From ANME-2 cluster archaeon (GTDB taxonomy: Archaea; Halobacteriota; Methanosarcinia; Methanosarcinales; Methanocomedenaceae), in contig JAHYIS010000025.1 in assembly GCA_019429385.1 (NCBI GenBank), forward strand, positions 1 to 41,918: 41,918 nucleotides of DNA, written 5' to 3'. The notes under the pieces were generated by a model that saw nothing but the letters and a program-made list of their open reading frames with translations, was not told where the DNA came from and made no database searches. A program made the translations under genes and the position numbers. Of the stretch, positions 6,594 through 15,894 are shown piece after piece; within the stretch, counting starts at the first letter, position 1; every line of letters begins with the position of its first letter.

Positions 6594-7586
6594 ATGTTAT
6601 TCAAACTGAACAAAGAACGATCCACTATCCAACGCGTTCAACGAAATCATTTGTCTGATTTTGAATGGAAAGAGGAAAACTTTCAGAGACTATTATTTAA
6701 TAATTTAGAAAAAATATTGCAAGATGAGGAATTGCTATTAATAATGCAATCCAGAAAATGGCAAGAAGAACCTGATTTGATGGCAATTGATAATAATGGT
6801 GATTTATATATTTTTGAGTTAAAAGCATGGGAATCTGAGGAATCTAATCTTCTTCAAGCATTACGATACGGACAGATATATGGACAGTACTCTTATGAAA
6901 AACTTGAGGAATTATTCCTAAAATTTTTTCCAGCTAGCAACAATTTATTAGACTCTTTAAACGATAAATTTGAAACTGATTTGAATTTAGAAAAAATTAA
7001 TACAAAACAGCATTTTATTACAATAACAAATGGTTTAGATTTTAAGACCCGTAATGCTGCTTTATATTGGTCGCAAAATGGGATTGATGTACGAACGTGG
7101 ATTTACCGTCTTTATAAATTAGGTGATAATGATATATTAATAGAGTTTGATACTTTTAGCGTGAAAGATGACCCATTTGAAGATATTGATGAAGGTTTTT
7201 ACATTTTGAATACTGATTATAAAGATGAACCATTGAATGATAAAGACATGATAGAAAACCAGAAAGCTGCAGCTTATTTTGAGCCTTGGAAAAGGAATAT
7301 CGAAAAGATCAAAAAAGGCGACAAAGTTTTCTTATATCGTTCAGGAGAAGGTATTATTGCGCTTGGGATAGGTTCAGGTAAATTAGAAAAGAAACCATAT
7401 CATGATGATGAAAAACACAAAAATGAAGAGTATTGTATGAAGTTAAATAAATTCAAGAAATTAAATCAACCTTTACCTGCATCAAATATCAAGAAAATTA
7501 CAGGTGTTAACTATAGGTTTATGTCTACAATGTTTGCCATTGATAAAGATTCAGGAAATAAACTATGGGAATATTTAGGAAAATAA
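6594..7586 (+). CDS. PD-(D/E)XK nuclease fused to an EVE/PUA-like domain
   Basis: 330 residues. The N-terminal part (about 1-180) has a PD-(D/E)XK core like NucS/DUF91 and related restriction nucleases: EEPDLMAIDNNGDLYIFELKA gives Asp61, Glu75 and Lys77, and Gln88 follows in a QALRYGQIYG helix. The C-terminal part (about 200-330) resembles EVE domains of the PUA superfamily, with YFEPWKRNIEKIKKGDKVFLYRSGEGIIALG and TMFAIDKDSGNKLWEYL. EVE domains bind modified bases in DNA or RNA, so a modification-dependent (type IV-like) restriction enzyme is a fair inference. The gene is AT-rich, stands alone, and is bordered by a repeat and an IS200 element. Domain assignments are from motif reading only. 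Confidence 0.72.
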   Translation: MLFKLNKERSTIQRVQRNHLSDFEWKEENFQRLLFNNLEKILQDEELLLIMQSRKWQEEPDLMAIDNNGDLYIFELKAWESEESNLLQALRYGQIYGQYSYEKLEELFLKFFPASNNLLDSLNDKFETDLNLEKINTKQHFITITNGLDFKTRNAALYWSQNGIDVRTWIYRLYKLGDNDILIEFDTFSVKDDPFEDIDEGFYILNTDYKDEPLNDKDMIENQKAAAYFEPWKRNIEKIKKGDKVFLYRSGEGIIALGIGSGKLEKKPYHDDEKHKNEEYCMKLNKFKKLNQPLPASNIKKITGVNYRFMSTMFAIDKDSGNKLWEYLGK

Positions 7587-7690
7587 CATTTAATAAAACC
7601 GAAAATACAGCAATAACGGTTAATAACTCTTAATAATTGTGCCTATTTTCAGTTTTGAAAAGAAAATGTTCAAGTTTTCTATCATCTCAC

Positions 7691-7753
7691 CGAGCATAAA
7701 TTCCCCCATCCCGAAGTCACTATACCCCGGACTTAAGTCACAGGGCCTGTATA
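7691..7753 (-). repeat. Presumed right end of the IS200-like element, copy 1
   Basis: Located just downstream of the transposase gene. It contains CGAGCATAA, then 23 nt (7716-7738) nearly identical to 41793-41815, with a small AAGTC/GACTT stem and the palindrome GACTTAAGTC, and a shared GGCCTGTA. Similar order and spacing at 41770-41829 mark it as a recurring element end. Confidence 0.55.
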
Positions 7754-7763
7754 CAGCGTTTTT

Positions 7764-8183
7764 TTAGGATTGTCTCCTGTTATGCTCATATGTATTGTGT
7801 GCTGAGATATACTTCTCAACAATTTCCCAGCCATTGCCCACAGAGCCGTGGTAACAACTCGGAGCCCAGAGATGGTCACCACACCATTCTTTTAAATGGG
7901 GAAATTCCTTCCTGAGCACTCTGCTACTTCTTCCTTTGATCATCTTTGATATATAACGTACGGAATATTTTGGCGGATATTTCAGAAATATATGCACATG
8001 ATCTGGATTAACCGCCATATCTATAATCTCGATATTTAACTCAACGCAGGTCTTCCAGATTATCGCTTCAGCCACCATAGCCACATCACCAACCAGTACT
8101 TTACCTCTATACTTTTGGCTGAACACCCTATGGTCAGTGAGCAGAGATACCGTATGCCTGTCATGCCTCAGTTCCTTAGACAT
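7764..8183 (-). CDS. tnpA: IS200/IS605-family Y1 transposase TnpA
   Basis: 139 residues from ATG 8183 (MSKELRHDRHTVSLLTDH); the frame is open 14 codons further up but homology starts here. The HUH motif is DHVHIF (His62, His64) and the catalytic Tyr125 lies in EIVEKYISAHN. The protein cuts and joins single-stranded DNA at subterminal hairpins. No tnpB is present. Length and catalytic residues are intact, so it may be active, although HRVFSQKYRGKVL differs slightly from the usual HVVFxPKYR. Confidence 0.93.
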   Translation of the reverse strand: MSKELRHDRHTVSLLTDHRVFSQKYRGKVLVGDVAMVAEAIIWKTCVELNIEIIDMAVNPDHVHIFLKYPPKYSVRYISKMIKGRSSRVLRKEFPHLKEWCGDHLWAPSCYHGSVGNGWEIVEKYISAHNTYEHNRRQS

Positions 8184-8285
8184 ATTGAATTGTGTATGGG
8201 ACAGCAATATAAGGATCAATGGCAAGAGTAAACTGAAAGTATTGATACCATCACATAAAATAAGCCGGATTAATCAAGCGATTAT

Positions 8286-9221
8286 CTATCTCCCAACAAT
8301 CACAGTCCCGCCCTTCCCCTCCAGCGCCTCGACCACACCTTCAGGCCTGCACACAACCGCCCGCTCTCCCCCCTGCTCCACAAACTCCACCGCAGCCTGT
8401 ATCTTTGGCCCCATGCTCCCGGGCGGGAACTGCCCCTCTGCCAGGTAGCGGCGCGCCTCCTCCACGGTCAGCCTGTCCAGTTCAACCTGCCCTGGCGTAT
8501 TATAATTCAGGCACACCTTATCCACCGTGGTCAGGAACATCACCACATCCGCCCCGAGCTCCCGTGCCAGCAAACCGGATGCCAGGTCCTTATCGATCAC
8601 CGCATCCACCCCTTTCAGGTCGCCATCCTCCTCGACCACAGGAATACCCCCGCCCCCGCAGGCCACCACGATAACACCGTCCCGGACGAGTTCCTTAATG
8701 ACCTCCAATTCAACGATACCCACGGGCATGGGTGAGGGTACCACCCTCCGCCATCCCCGCCCGCTGTCCTCCACCATAACATGGCCGAAGCGTTCAAGTT
8801 CCTCCACATGTGCCCGGTCATAGAACGGCCCCACAGGCTTGGTCGGATGCCCGAACGCAGGGTCACGGGGGTCCACCAGCACCTGCGTGACCACCGGGGC
8901 CACCCTCGTATTGAGGTGGTGGTCCTTCAACTGGTTCACCAGGCTCTGGGCGATCATGTATCCCATGCTCCCCTGGGACTGGGCTACGTCCACGTTCAGT
9001 GGCACATACGGCACCTTTCCGCGGGCCGCCTCCACCTGTATCATGATGAAACCCACCTGGGGCCCGTTCCCGTGTGTCAGCACGACCCGGTGGCCCGCCC
9101 GCACCAGATGAGCGATATAACCCATGGATTCGAACGTGTTGTCGAACTGCTCCCTTATCGTGCCTTTCTGCCCCGGCTTGATAATGGCATTACCACCAAG
9201 CGCGGCGACTATGAGACTCAC
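8286..9221 (-). CDS. arcC: Carbamate kinase
   Basis: 311 residues of the carbamate kinase/amino acid kinase fold: VAALGGNAI at the N-terminus, LTHGNGPQVG, VACGGGGIPVV, GVDAVIDKDLAS and FPPGSMGPKIQAA are all family signatures. It converts carbamoyl phosphate and ADP to ATP, carbamate and thence CO2 and ammonia, or the reverse. The GTG start at 9221 overlaps the TGA of the upstream CpgS-like gene (GTGA), so the two are translationally coupled. No arginine deiminase or transcarbamylase gene is nearby, so the source of carbamoyl phosphate is unclear. High GC compared with its surroundings. Confidence 0.95.
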   Translation of the reverse strand: MSLIVAALGGNAIIKPGQKGTIREQFDNTFESMGYIAHLVRAGHRVVLTHGNGPQVGFIMIQVEAARGKVPYVPLNVDVAQSQGSMGYMIAQSLVNQLKDHHLNTRVAPVVTQVLVDPRDPAFGHPTKPVGPFYDRAHVEELERFGHVMVEDSGRGWRRVVPSPMPVGIVELEVIKELVRDGVIVVACGGGGIPVVEEDGDLKGVDAVIDKDLASGLLARELGADVVMFLTTVDKVCLNYNTPGQVELDRLTVEEARRYLAEGQFPPGSMGPKIQAAVEFVEQGGERAVVCRPEGVVEALEGKGGTVIVGR

Positions 9222-10552
9222 GCGCCCACCTTTTCCAGGAACTCCCTGACTATCATTTCCAGCGTAATCTCGCCTATCTCTTTTATCTCGTAGCGCACCC
9301 TTGTCGCCGGTTTATTAATAGTGATGATCCGGCTCAGGTCAATAGGTGTCCCGATGACCACAGCATCGCAATCAACCCTGTTAATGGTCTCTTCCAGGTC
9401 GCTTACCTGCCTGGGACTGTAACCCATGGCAGGCAGCAGCGCCCCGGTTCCCGGGTATTTCCTGAAGGTCTCGGTAATGGTACCCACCGTATACGGCCTG
9501 GGATCAACTATCTCCCGGGCTCCCGCCTTTTTAGCACCAATGGTACCGGCACCGTATTTCATGCCACCATGGGTAAGGGTAGGCCCGTCCTCCACCACCA
9601 GCACCCGTTTTCCTTTGATCATCTCAGGATGTTCCACCGTGATGGGGGAGGCAGAATCAATGATCTTCGCATCTGGATTGACCTCCATAATGATGCGGCG
9701 CACCAGCTCGATATTTTCCAGCTCGGCAGTATCCTGTTTATTGATCACCACTACATCGGCCATCCGCAAATTTATCTCACCTGGATAATAGGTGAGTCCG
9801 TCCCCTGCCCTGTGGGGGTCCGCAACCACGATGCTCAGGTCAGGTTTGAAGAACGGGAAATCATTGTTACCTCCGTCCCATACCACGACATCCGCCTCTG
9901 CCTCTGCCCTGCGCAGTATCTTTTCATAATCCACACCTGCGAATACCGTACATCCCGCATCAATATGGGTTTCATATTCCTCCCGCTCCTCAATGGTAGT
10001 GTCCATTTCATCCAGGTCCCTGTACGATGAAAACCGCTGCACTGCCTGTTTTGCCAGGTCCCCGTAGGGCATGGGATGCCTGACCACCGATGATGTTTTG
10101 CCAAGCTTGCGCAGTATCTGGCATATTTTCTTGCTCACCGAGGTCTTGCCGCTACCTGTACGCACCGCGCATACCGATATCACAGGTTTGCGGCTCCCGA
10201 TCATAGTGTAATCGGGTCCCAGCATGATAAAATCCGCACCAGCAGCATTGACAATGGCACCCTTTGACATAACATATTGATATGGCACATCGCTATAAGC
10301 GAACACAACCAGGTCAATGGAATGTGAATGGATCAGGTCGGCAAGTTCAGTTTCCGGGTATATGGGGATACCATCAGGATACCGCTCACCCGCAAGGGCA
10401 GCCGGGTATGTCCTGCCCTCGATGTCCGGTATCTGCGTGGCAGTGAACGCTACTACATGGTAGGCAGTATTGTGCCTGAAATATACGTTGAAATTGTGGA
10501 AATCCCGACCCGCTGCTCCCATTATTAAAACTTTTATTGGATTCTTACTCAT
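9218..10552 (-). CDS. Cyclic 2,3-diphosphoglycerate synthetase-like P-loop protein
   Basis: 444 residues, matching the length of the CpgS family (about 450). A Rossmann-like N-terminal part (VLIMGAAGRDFHNFNVYFR) is followed by a P-loop VRTGSGKTSVSKK (about residues 130-142), AGVDYEKI, VVWDGGNNDFPF and VVINKQD, features of SIMIBI-type NTPases. The founding member makes cyclic 2,3-diphosphoglycerate in Methanothermus, but many homologues sit beside carbamate kinase in organisms without that compound, so the function here is probably different. Overlap with arcC supports a joint role in nitrogen or carbamoyl-phosphate metabolism. Confidence 0.85.
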   Translation of the reverse strand: MSKNPIKVLIMGAAGRDFHNFNVYFRHNTAYHVVAFTATQIPDIEGRTYPAALAGERYPDGIPIYPETELADLIHSHSIDLVVFAYSDVPYQYVMSKGAIVNAAGADFIMLGPDYTMIGSRKPVISVCAVRTGSGKTSVSKKICQILRKLGKTSSVVRHPMPYGDLAKQAVQRFSSYRDLDEMDTTIEEREEYETHIDAGCTVFAGVDYEKILRRAEAEADVVVWDGGNNDFPFFKPDLSIVVADPHRAGDGLTYYPGEINLRMADVVVINKQDTAELENIELVRRIIMEVNPDAKIIDSASPITVEHPEMIKGKRVLVVEDGPTLTHGGMKYGAGTIGAKKAGAREIVDPRPYTVGTITETFRKYPGTGALLPAMGYSPRQVSDLEETINRVDCDAVVIGTPIDLSRIITINKPATRVRYEIKEIGEITLEMIVREFLEKVGA

Positions 10553-10601
10553 ACAACTCTCCCCAATAGGTTCTTATTATTGTATTTTATCTGTTCAACT
10601 A

Positions 10602-11012
10602 TTATGGTATACTATTAAATCCCATTTTCCTGAAATCTTCGTCAAAGGTGAAAACATCATCAATACCCATGCTTTTCATCAATGCAAAACTGGTACAATC
10701 AGTAAAGCTCAATTGTTTGTCATGATATTTCTCAAATATGGCCAGTGCATCCTCATAGAGGGTTTTGTCAACTCTCATCAACTCGATAATGTTAGAACTA
10801 TGGATGTTCCGGCTCCAGCTGACAGCCTGTGTATGGCCTACCTTGAACCTGATTCGGGTCAAAGTCTCACCTATGATATAATCAGATGTGATCAATCTGG
10901 AAGGTCTCAATCTCCCTTTTTGCAAGTCCATCAGTAAACGCCGGGCTGCTTTGTAGTAGGTGTCCCTGTCATTCGCCAGTGCCAGAAATGCAGACGTGTC
11001 TATGAAAAGCAC
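10602..11012 (-). CDS. vapC: VapC-type PIN-domain toxin
   Basis: 136 residues with a complete PIN domain: FIDTSAFLAL (Asp5), IIGETLTRIR (Glu49), LSFTDCTSFALM (Asp105) and FTFDEDF (Asp124/126). These acidic residues bind Mg2+/Mn2+ for RNase activity. It follows its antitoxin after 3 nt and ends about 50 nt before the CpgS-like operon. Nothing suggests decay, unlike the two PIN fragments elsewhere in the window. Confidence 0.92.
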   Translation of the reverse strand: MLFIDTSAFLALANDRDTYYKAARRLLMDLQKGRLRPSRLITSDYIIGETLTRIRFKVGHTQAVSWSRNIHSSNIIELMRVDKTLYEDALAIFEKYHDKQLSFTDCTSFALMKSMGIDDVFTFDEDFRKMGFNSIP

Positions 11013-11015
11013 ATT

Positions 11016-11246
11016 TCATACCTCATATATCCGGTCATGGTTCTCTGACAGGTTCTCGTCAGTTGAGAACATCCCTGACGTTTTGAAGAACGGGTCATCT
11101 TTGTCAAGGTCTGACTTACTTCTTACCCAGAATAATATGGCCTCTCTGACAGCATCTTTTAATGAAAGATGTTTCTCATCAGCTAACATTTTAAGCCATG
11201 AATATTCGTAATCTTCCAGTTGTACCTGTACATGTTTGAACGACAT
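11016..11246 (-). CDS. vapB: VapB-like ribbon-helix-helix antitoxin
   Basis: 76 residues. The N-terminal part (FKHVQVQLEDYEYSWLKMLADEKHLSLKDAVREAILFWV) reads as a ribbon-helix-helix DNA-binding unit. The acidic C-terminal tail (DKDDPFFKTSGMFS) would fill the VapC active site. An inverted repeat directly upstream (11255-11275) is its likely operator. Next to vapC with a 3-nt gap. Confidence 0.85.
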   Translation of the reverse strand: MSFKHVQVQLEDYEYSWLKMLADEKHLSLKDAVREAILFWVRSKSDLDKDDPFFKTSGMFSTDENLSENHDRIYEV

Positions 11247-11254
11247 GATGCACC

Positions 11255-11275
11255 AACATGTAATATTAACATGTT
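11255..11275. promoter_or_regulatory. Inverted repeat upstream of vapBC, probable operator
   Basis: AACATGT-N7-ACATGTT is a perfect 7-bp inverted repeat just 8 nt upstream of the vapB start, in the 30-nt gap to the exporter gene. The arms also contain the self-complementary ACATGT. RHH antitoxins typically repress their own operon by binding such sites. Confidence 0.6.
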
Positions 11276-11276
11276 C

Positions 11277-13418
11277 TCATAAAATGTTATCGCTTGATGC
11301 TATCCTGTACTTCAAATGATTCGCCCCTGGCCTGTCGATCAATATCAACATGGCAGGCAGCATCGTCAACGTCAGGAAGAGTATCAGCAATATAGAAATG
11401 AACGCAATGATACCGAACCATTGCATAAGCGGGAATGGAGACAAAATCATGGCAGCAAACCCGCCTGATGTTGTCAGTCCCGAGGTCACGATGGCCTTGC
11501 CTATCCTTGAAATAGAGGTCTGGATGGCCTCATGGGGATTGACCCCGTTTTCCCTTTCCTCTTTGTAACGATGCATGATGTGGATGGAATAATCCACACC
11601 CAGGCCCAGGATGATACTGTTTGTGCTGATACTGAGGGTGGTCTGGGGAATACCCAGCAGCCACATCAGGGCACCGCTTATGGCGATCACCACAATGATA
11701 GGGACCATGGGGATAAGCGCCCGTACCACTGACCCGAATATCAATAACATGGCTAAAAACACGAACACAAAACTGATAAGTGTCATCCGCATCTGCCCGT
11801 CGGTCATAGTATGGCCTATCTTGTTGTTCAGTAACGGTTCTCCTGTTATGGTAATATCCATATCAGGTTGTATAAACCCGATAGACGAACGGATATTGTT
11901 CAGGGTATCGTCCAGCCGTTTTCCGTCCAGGTGTTCTACGGTCAGGTCGATGACCCCGAGGGTGGTGTACGGGTAATTGACCAGCCTTCGCCTCTGGGCA
12001 GGGTCCATTTCATCGACCATACGGGGGATATCATCATTCTCCGGCAGGCTTCCCCCGATTGCCAGAACCGAGGCAAGGCTGCCGGTTTGCTTTATGCTTG
12101 GTTCGTGAGCCTGTAGATATTCAGATAGAAACAGCATTTCCTGCAATGTTTTTCTTGAGGTGACGTCGTCGGACCTTACTACCAGGACGATCGTATCAGT
12201 ACCTCCGGTCAGTTCACGCATTTCTTCCATGAACCTGATAGCCTGTATATCCTGGGGAAAGTACTGGTAAAAATCGGTAAGGGTATCCACCTTTGGATAC
12301 GCGGCAGCACCGGTAAGGGTCACGCCGAGGATAAGCAGCAGGATGAGTACCGGATGTTTTACCGAGGTCCGGGCCGTGCGTTCAAGTGCCCGGTCCAGTA
12401 TCCCTGACTTTGGTTCTCTGTATCCGGAATCACCTTTGTCTACCAGTTTCAGGACCGCAGGGATGAACCAGACCGCAGTGATATACGACAGGATAAGCCC
12501 GATGGATACAGCCATGCCGAAATACTCAAGGTCAGGGATGTTGGCGAAATACATACTGCTAAAACCGATAAGAGTGGTGATGATCGCAAGTCCCACTGCC
12601 TTGCCCATGCGGGTAATGGAGACATCGATAGCCTCATCCACGCCCAGCCCTTTTGAGCGTTCCTCTTCGTACCTCGCCATGACCTGGATACCGTAATCTA
12701 TCCCCAGGCCTATCAATACACTGAGGAAACCTGTCAGTATCATGGACATGGGTATTTCCAGCACACCCATGAGGCCGAAAGCTATTGCCAGTGCCAGGGT
12801 GACCGCCAGGAGTGGGAGGAATAGTATGTACCTTCCCCGTACAACAGTCCTGAAAAAAATGAACAATATGAGTACCATCAGTACAAGAGCCACCGTGAAC
12901 ATCATGCCCATACTCATGCCCATGATCCTCCCGAGCTGGTAGTCAAGCATGGGCCCGCCCGAGGCTTCTACAGTCACCCCGGGGGGCCGTTCAACAAAAT
13001 CAATGGCATTTTGCATATCAACTGCAATGGCTCCCGGCTGTTCCAGTTCAGGAACTTCGACAATAATGAGGGCAGTGTCGCGTCTGGGCACCATTCCCTG
13101 CAGGCGACCATCATCATAGGCTGTCAGCAGCGATTTGTGGCTGGATGTTTCTTTTGTTGTAACCCTACCGGCAGCTGAATTTGTTGAGATGACATATTCC
13201 AGTCCCTGTAATTGTATCTCCAGTCGGGCAAGGTAATCAAAAACAGAGGGTTCAAGCACGTCCTCGCTCCTGACCATAACAAAGACCGTATCAGTGCCAA
13301 AGTCTTTCTGGTAGGCCTTGAAATTATTATATGCCGCACTAGTTTCCGGGAAGAATGTCTCAGAACTGGTGACCATCTGGACCTGGGATGCAAAAATAAG
13401 TGCAATTATCACAGCCAC
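11277..13418 (-). CDS. RND-superfamily (MMPL/HpnN-like) exporter
   Basis: About 713 residues with two related halves, each a large extracytoplasmic loop followed by five or six membrane helices. Repeat signatures include GFLSVLIGLGIDYGIQVMARYEEERSKGLGVDEAI in the first half and NSIILGLGVDYSIHIMHRYKEERENGVNPHEAI in the second, the hallmark of MMPL/SSD-type exporters of lipids or hydrophobic compounds. From GTG 13418 the first helix is cut in half; the open frame upstream supplies the missing part (NATRHPKTVISIIAV) up to about 13527 but has no ATG, GTG or TTG. The true start is therefore unclear. Substrate unknown. Confidence 0.9.
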   Translation of the reverse strand: MAVIIALIFASQVQMVTSSETFFPETSAAYNNFKAYQKDFGTDTVFVMVRSEDVLEPSVFDYLARLEIQLQGLEYVISTNSAAGRVTTKETSSHKSLLTAYDDGRLQGMVPRRDTALIIVEVPELEQPGAIAVDMQNAIDFVERPPGVTVEASGGPMLDYQLGRIMGMSMGMMFTVALVLMVLILFIFFRTVVRGRYILFLPLLAVTLALAIAFGLMGVLEIPMSMILTGFLSVLIGLGIDYGIQVMARYEEERSKGLGVDEAIDVSITRMGKAVGLAIITTLIGFSSMYFANIPDLEYFGMAVSIGLILSYITAVWFIPAVLKLVDKGDSGYREPKSGILDRALERTARTSVKHPVLILLLILGVTLTGAAAYPKVDTLTDFYQYFPQDIQAIRFMEEMRELTGGTDTIVLVVRSDDVTSRKTLQEMLFLSEYLQAHEPSIKQTGSLASVLAIGGSLPENDDIPRMVDEMDPAQRRRLVNYPYTTLGVIDLTVEHLDGKRLDDTLNNIRSSIGFIQPDMDITITGEPLLNNKIGHTMTDGQMRMTLISFVFVFLAMLLIFGSVVRALIPMVPIIVVIAISGALMWLLGIPQTTLSISTNSIILGLGVDYSIHIMHRYKEERENGVNPHEAIQTSISRIGKAIVTSGLTTSGGFAAMILSPFPLMQWFGIIAFISILLILFLTLTMLPAMLILIDRPGANHLKYRIASSDNIL

Positions 13419-13616
13419 GGCTATTATGCTAATTACAGTCTTCGGATGGCGTGTTGCATTTTTTGAAAGGCCGTGCAGGATGACGTGAATTAATCGGGAA
13501 ATAATAACGTACTCCGGTATATCGAAGTACTATATCATATTTAATTTTATCAACATGAATGCTCAAAAAAAAGAAAAGGGGAGGGGATGGAGGGAAAAGA
13601 TATGATTTTCAGTGAA

Positions 13617-13778
13617 TTACGTCATGCAACTCGTGCAGATGTATTTATGCAGTAACTGAATATCGGGAGTAACTTCTAACACTTTATGTCCGCACGACGT
13701 ACACACTTTCCTGTTCAGTTCAAGTTCGGGTTTGACTCGTGTTTCCATTTGAATCACCAGTCTATCATTATTGTTCAT
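13617..13778 (-). CDS. Small zinc-ribbon protein
   Basis: 53 residues from ATG 13778 (MNNNDRLVIQMETRVKPELE), chosen over an upstream in-frame ATG because similarity to small zinc-ribbon proteins starts about here. Two CxxC pairs (CTSCGHK and YICTSCM) 21-23 residues apart form a probable Zn ribbon. Function unknown; nucleic-acid or protein binding is possible. It stands alone between the exporter and sucC. Confidence 0.6.
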   Translation of the reverse strand: MNNNDRLVIQMETRVKPELELNRKVCTSCGHKVLEVTPDIQLLHKYICTSCMT

Positions 13779-13909
13779 GGGATATATACCTTTCGCATAT
13801 TTATAATGATTATACGTGACTATTGTATAGCTGAACATTCCCCATCCTCGCTACAATCATTATATGTCATAGGTCCATATAACTGCAATAACGAAGAGGC
13901 GGGACCAAT

Positions 13910-15031
13910 ATGAGACTTCACGAGTACCAGTCCAAGGAGATATTCAGGCAGTACGGCATACCCACACCCAGGGGAGTGGTATGCACCAGTGCAGACGAAG
14001 CGGTGCAGGCTGTGGACCAGTTCGGCAGCGCTGCCATCAAAGCCCAGGTGCTGGTGGGGGGCAGGGGCAAGGCTGGAGGTATCATCCTTGCCACACCAGA
14101 CAGCGCGGCTGCGACTGCATCACGAATTTTTGGGATGACCATCAAGGGTTTGCCTGTTACTAAAGTACTGGTGGAGGAGAGTGTGGATATTGTGCAGGAG
14201 TTTTATGTAGCCATCGCCCTTGACCGAAGTTCACGGCGGCCCCTGCTAATGGCCAGTGCCAGTGGTGGCGTGGATATCGAGGAAGTTGCCAGAACCTCGC
14301 CTGAACATATCATAAAAGAATCCATTGATCCCGGCCAGGGTGGCCCCCAACCCCACCAGTTGATACACATAGCTGAACAGCTGGGTTTGCAGGATTTTAC
14401 TGATTTTCCTGTGCTGGTCCGGAACCTCTATACCCTATATGATCAACTGGACTGCACCCTGTCAGAGATAAACCCGATGGTACTGACCAGGACCAGCCGG
14501 CTGGTGGCACTGGATGCCAAGCTGAACATTGACGATAATGCCCTGTTCCGCCAGGAAGCGATGGAACAGCTATACCAGCAGAATCTGGCCGACCTGGACC
14601 CGCTGGAAGTGCAGGCCAGGGAACTGGGTATGAGCTATGTGGCCTTAGATGGCAGTATCGGGTGCATCGTGAACGGTGCCGGACTTGCCCTCGCCACACT
14701 GGATATGATAACCAGGGCCGGGGGCAAACCTGCCAATTTCATGGATGTGCGCGGTGGTGCCGATGCCAGGCATGTTGGCCGGGCTGTGGAAATAACTACT
14801 TCCAATCCTGCTACCAAGGTACTGCTCATCAACATGTTCGGGGGGCTGACCCTGTGCGATGAGATCGCCGAAGGTATTAGGAACAATCTGGAGGAACTGG
14901 ATATACCGGTGGTCATCAGGTTGACTGGAACCAACCAGGAGCAGGGCTGGAAGATATTAGAGGGTGCAAAAGTAACAGTGGCGCACAGTACAGATGAGGC
15001 AGCCCGTATTGCAGTGGAGATGGTATCATGA
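13910..15031 (+). CDS. sucC: Succinyl-CoA synthetase, beta subunit
   Basis: 373 residues with an ATP-grasp domain ([22 protein letters not shown] at the start, [15 protein letters not shown]) and a C-terminal CoA-ligase domain ([47 protein letters not shown]). It binds nucleotide and, with SucD, interconverts succinyl-CoA and succinate with ATP formation, in a partial citric-acid pathway in methanogen-like archaea. The stop overlaps the sucD start (ATGA). Confidence 0.96.
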   Translation: MRLHEYQSKEIFRQYGIPTPRGVVCTSADEAVQAVDQFGSAAIKAQVLVGGRGKAGGIILATPDSAAATASRIFGMTIKGLPVTKVLVEESVDIVQEFYVAIALDRSSRRPLLMASASGGVDIEEVARTSPEHIIKESIDPGQGGPQPHQLIHIAEQLGLQDFTDFPVLVRNLYTLYDQLDCTLSEINPMVLTRTSRLVALDAKLNIDDNALFRQEAMEQLYQQNLADLDPLEVQARELGMSYVALDGSIGCIVNGAGLALATLDMITRAGGKPANFMDVRGGADARHVGRAVEITTSNPATKVLLINMFGGLTLCDEIAEGIRNNLEELDIPVVIRLTGTNQEQGWKILEGAKVTVAHSTDEAARIAVEMVS

Positions 15032-15894
15032 GCATACTGGTTGACAAGGACACCCGGCTGGTGGTGCAGGGTATCACCGGGCATGTAGGCACATTCGAGA
15101 CCAGGCTCATGCTACAGGCCGGTACCCGCGTGGTGGCAGGGGTGACCCCGGGCAAGGGCGGCCAGACAGTGGAGGGCCTGCCTGTCTTCAATACCATGCA
15201 GGAGGTTGTGGATACCACTGGTGCCAACACGTCCATCATTTTCGTACCCCCGGCACACGCGGCCAGTGCTATACAGGAGGCTGTGGGTTCGGGTGTTGGA
15301 CTGGTTGTGTGCATAACCGAGGGCATTCCGGTAAAGGACATGGTACAGGTATTCGGTAGCCTGGAAGGCACGGGTGTGAGATTGGTGGGACCCAACTGTC
15401 CCGGCATCACCACACCAGGCCAGGCACGGGTGGGCATCATGCCTGACTCGATATTTTTACCAGGCAGCGTGGGTGTAGTCTCCCGTAGCGGCACCCTGAC
15501 CTACGAGGTAGTGGATGCGCTGAGCAATCATGGTGTGGGTCAATCCACCTGCGTGGGTATCGGTGGTGACCCGCTCATCGGCACCACGTTCATAGATGCG
15601 CTTGAACTGTTCGAACAGGACCCCCAGACCAGGGCCATGGTGCTGATAGGTGAGATCGGGGGCACGGCCGAGCAGGAGGCAGCTGAATACATAAAGGAGC
15701 ATGTGACCAAGCCCGTGGTAGGGTATGTGGTGGGTGTGAGCGCGCCACCGGGCAAGACCATGGGCCATGCCGGGGCCATTATCAGCGGGGGCGGCGGGAC
15801 CGCTAAGGAGAAGATCCAGGCGCTGGAGGGTGCAGGAGTGGCGGTGGTGGATAGTCCTGGGAACGTAGCAGTGAAAATAAAGGAACTGATATGA
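15028..15894 (+). CDS. sucD: Succinyl-CoA synthetase, alpha subunit
   Basis: 288 residues. It has the CoA-binding Rossmann segment ([17 protein letters not shown]), [23 protein letters not shown] and [16 protein letters not shown], and the phospho-histidine His247 in [17 protein letters not shown]. It forms the catalytic complex with SucC, with which it is translationally coupled. Length is normal for the family. Confidence 0.96.
   Translation: MSILVDKDTRLVVQGITGHVGTFETRLMLQAGTRVVAGVTPGKGGQTVEGLPVFNTMQEVVDTTGANTSIIFVPPAHAASAIQEAVGSGVGLVVCITEGIPVKDMVQVFGSLEGTGVRLVGPNCPGITTPGQARVGIMPDSIFLPGSVGVVSRSGTLTYEVVDALSNHGVGQSTCVGIGGDPLIGTTFIDALELFEQDPQTRAMVLIGEIGGTAEQEAAEYIKEHVTKPVVGYVVGVSAPPGKTMGHAGAIISGGGGTAKEKIQALEGAGVAVVDSPGNVAVKIKELI

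Noticed and set aside
8405-9293. Plus-strand frames opposite the carbamate kinase gene
   Set aside because: The high GC of the gene leaves several antisense frames open; the minus-strand protein has every kinase signature.
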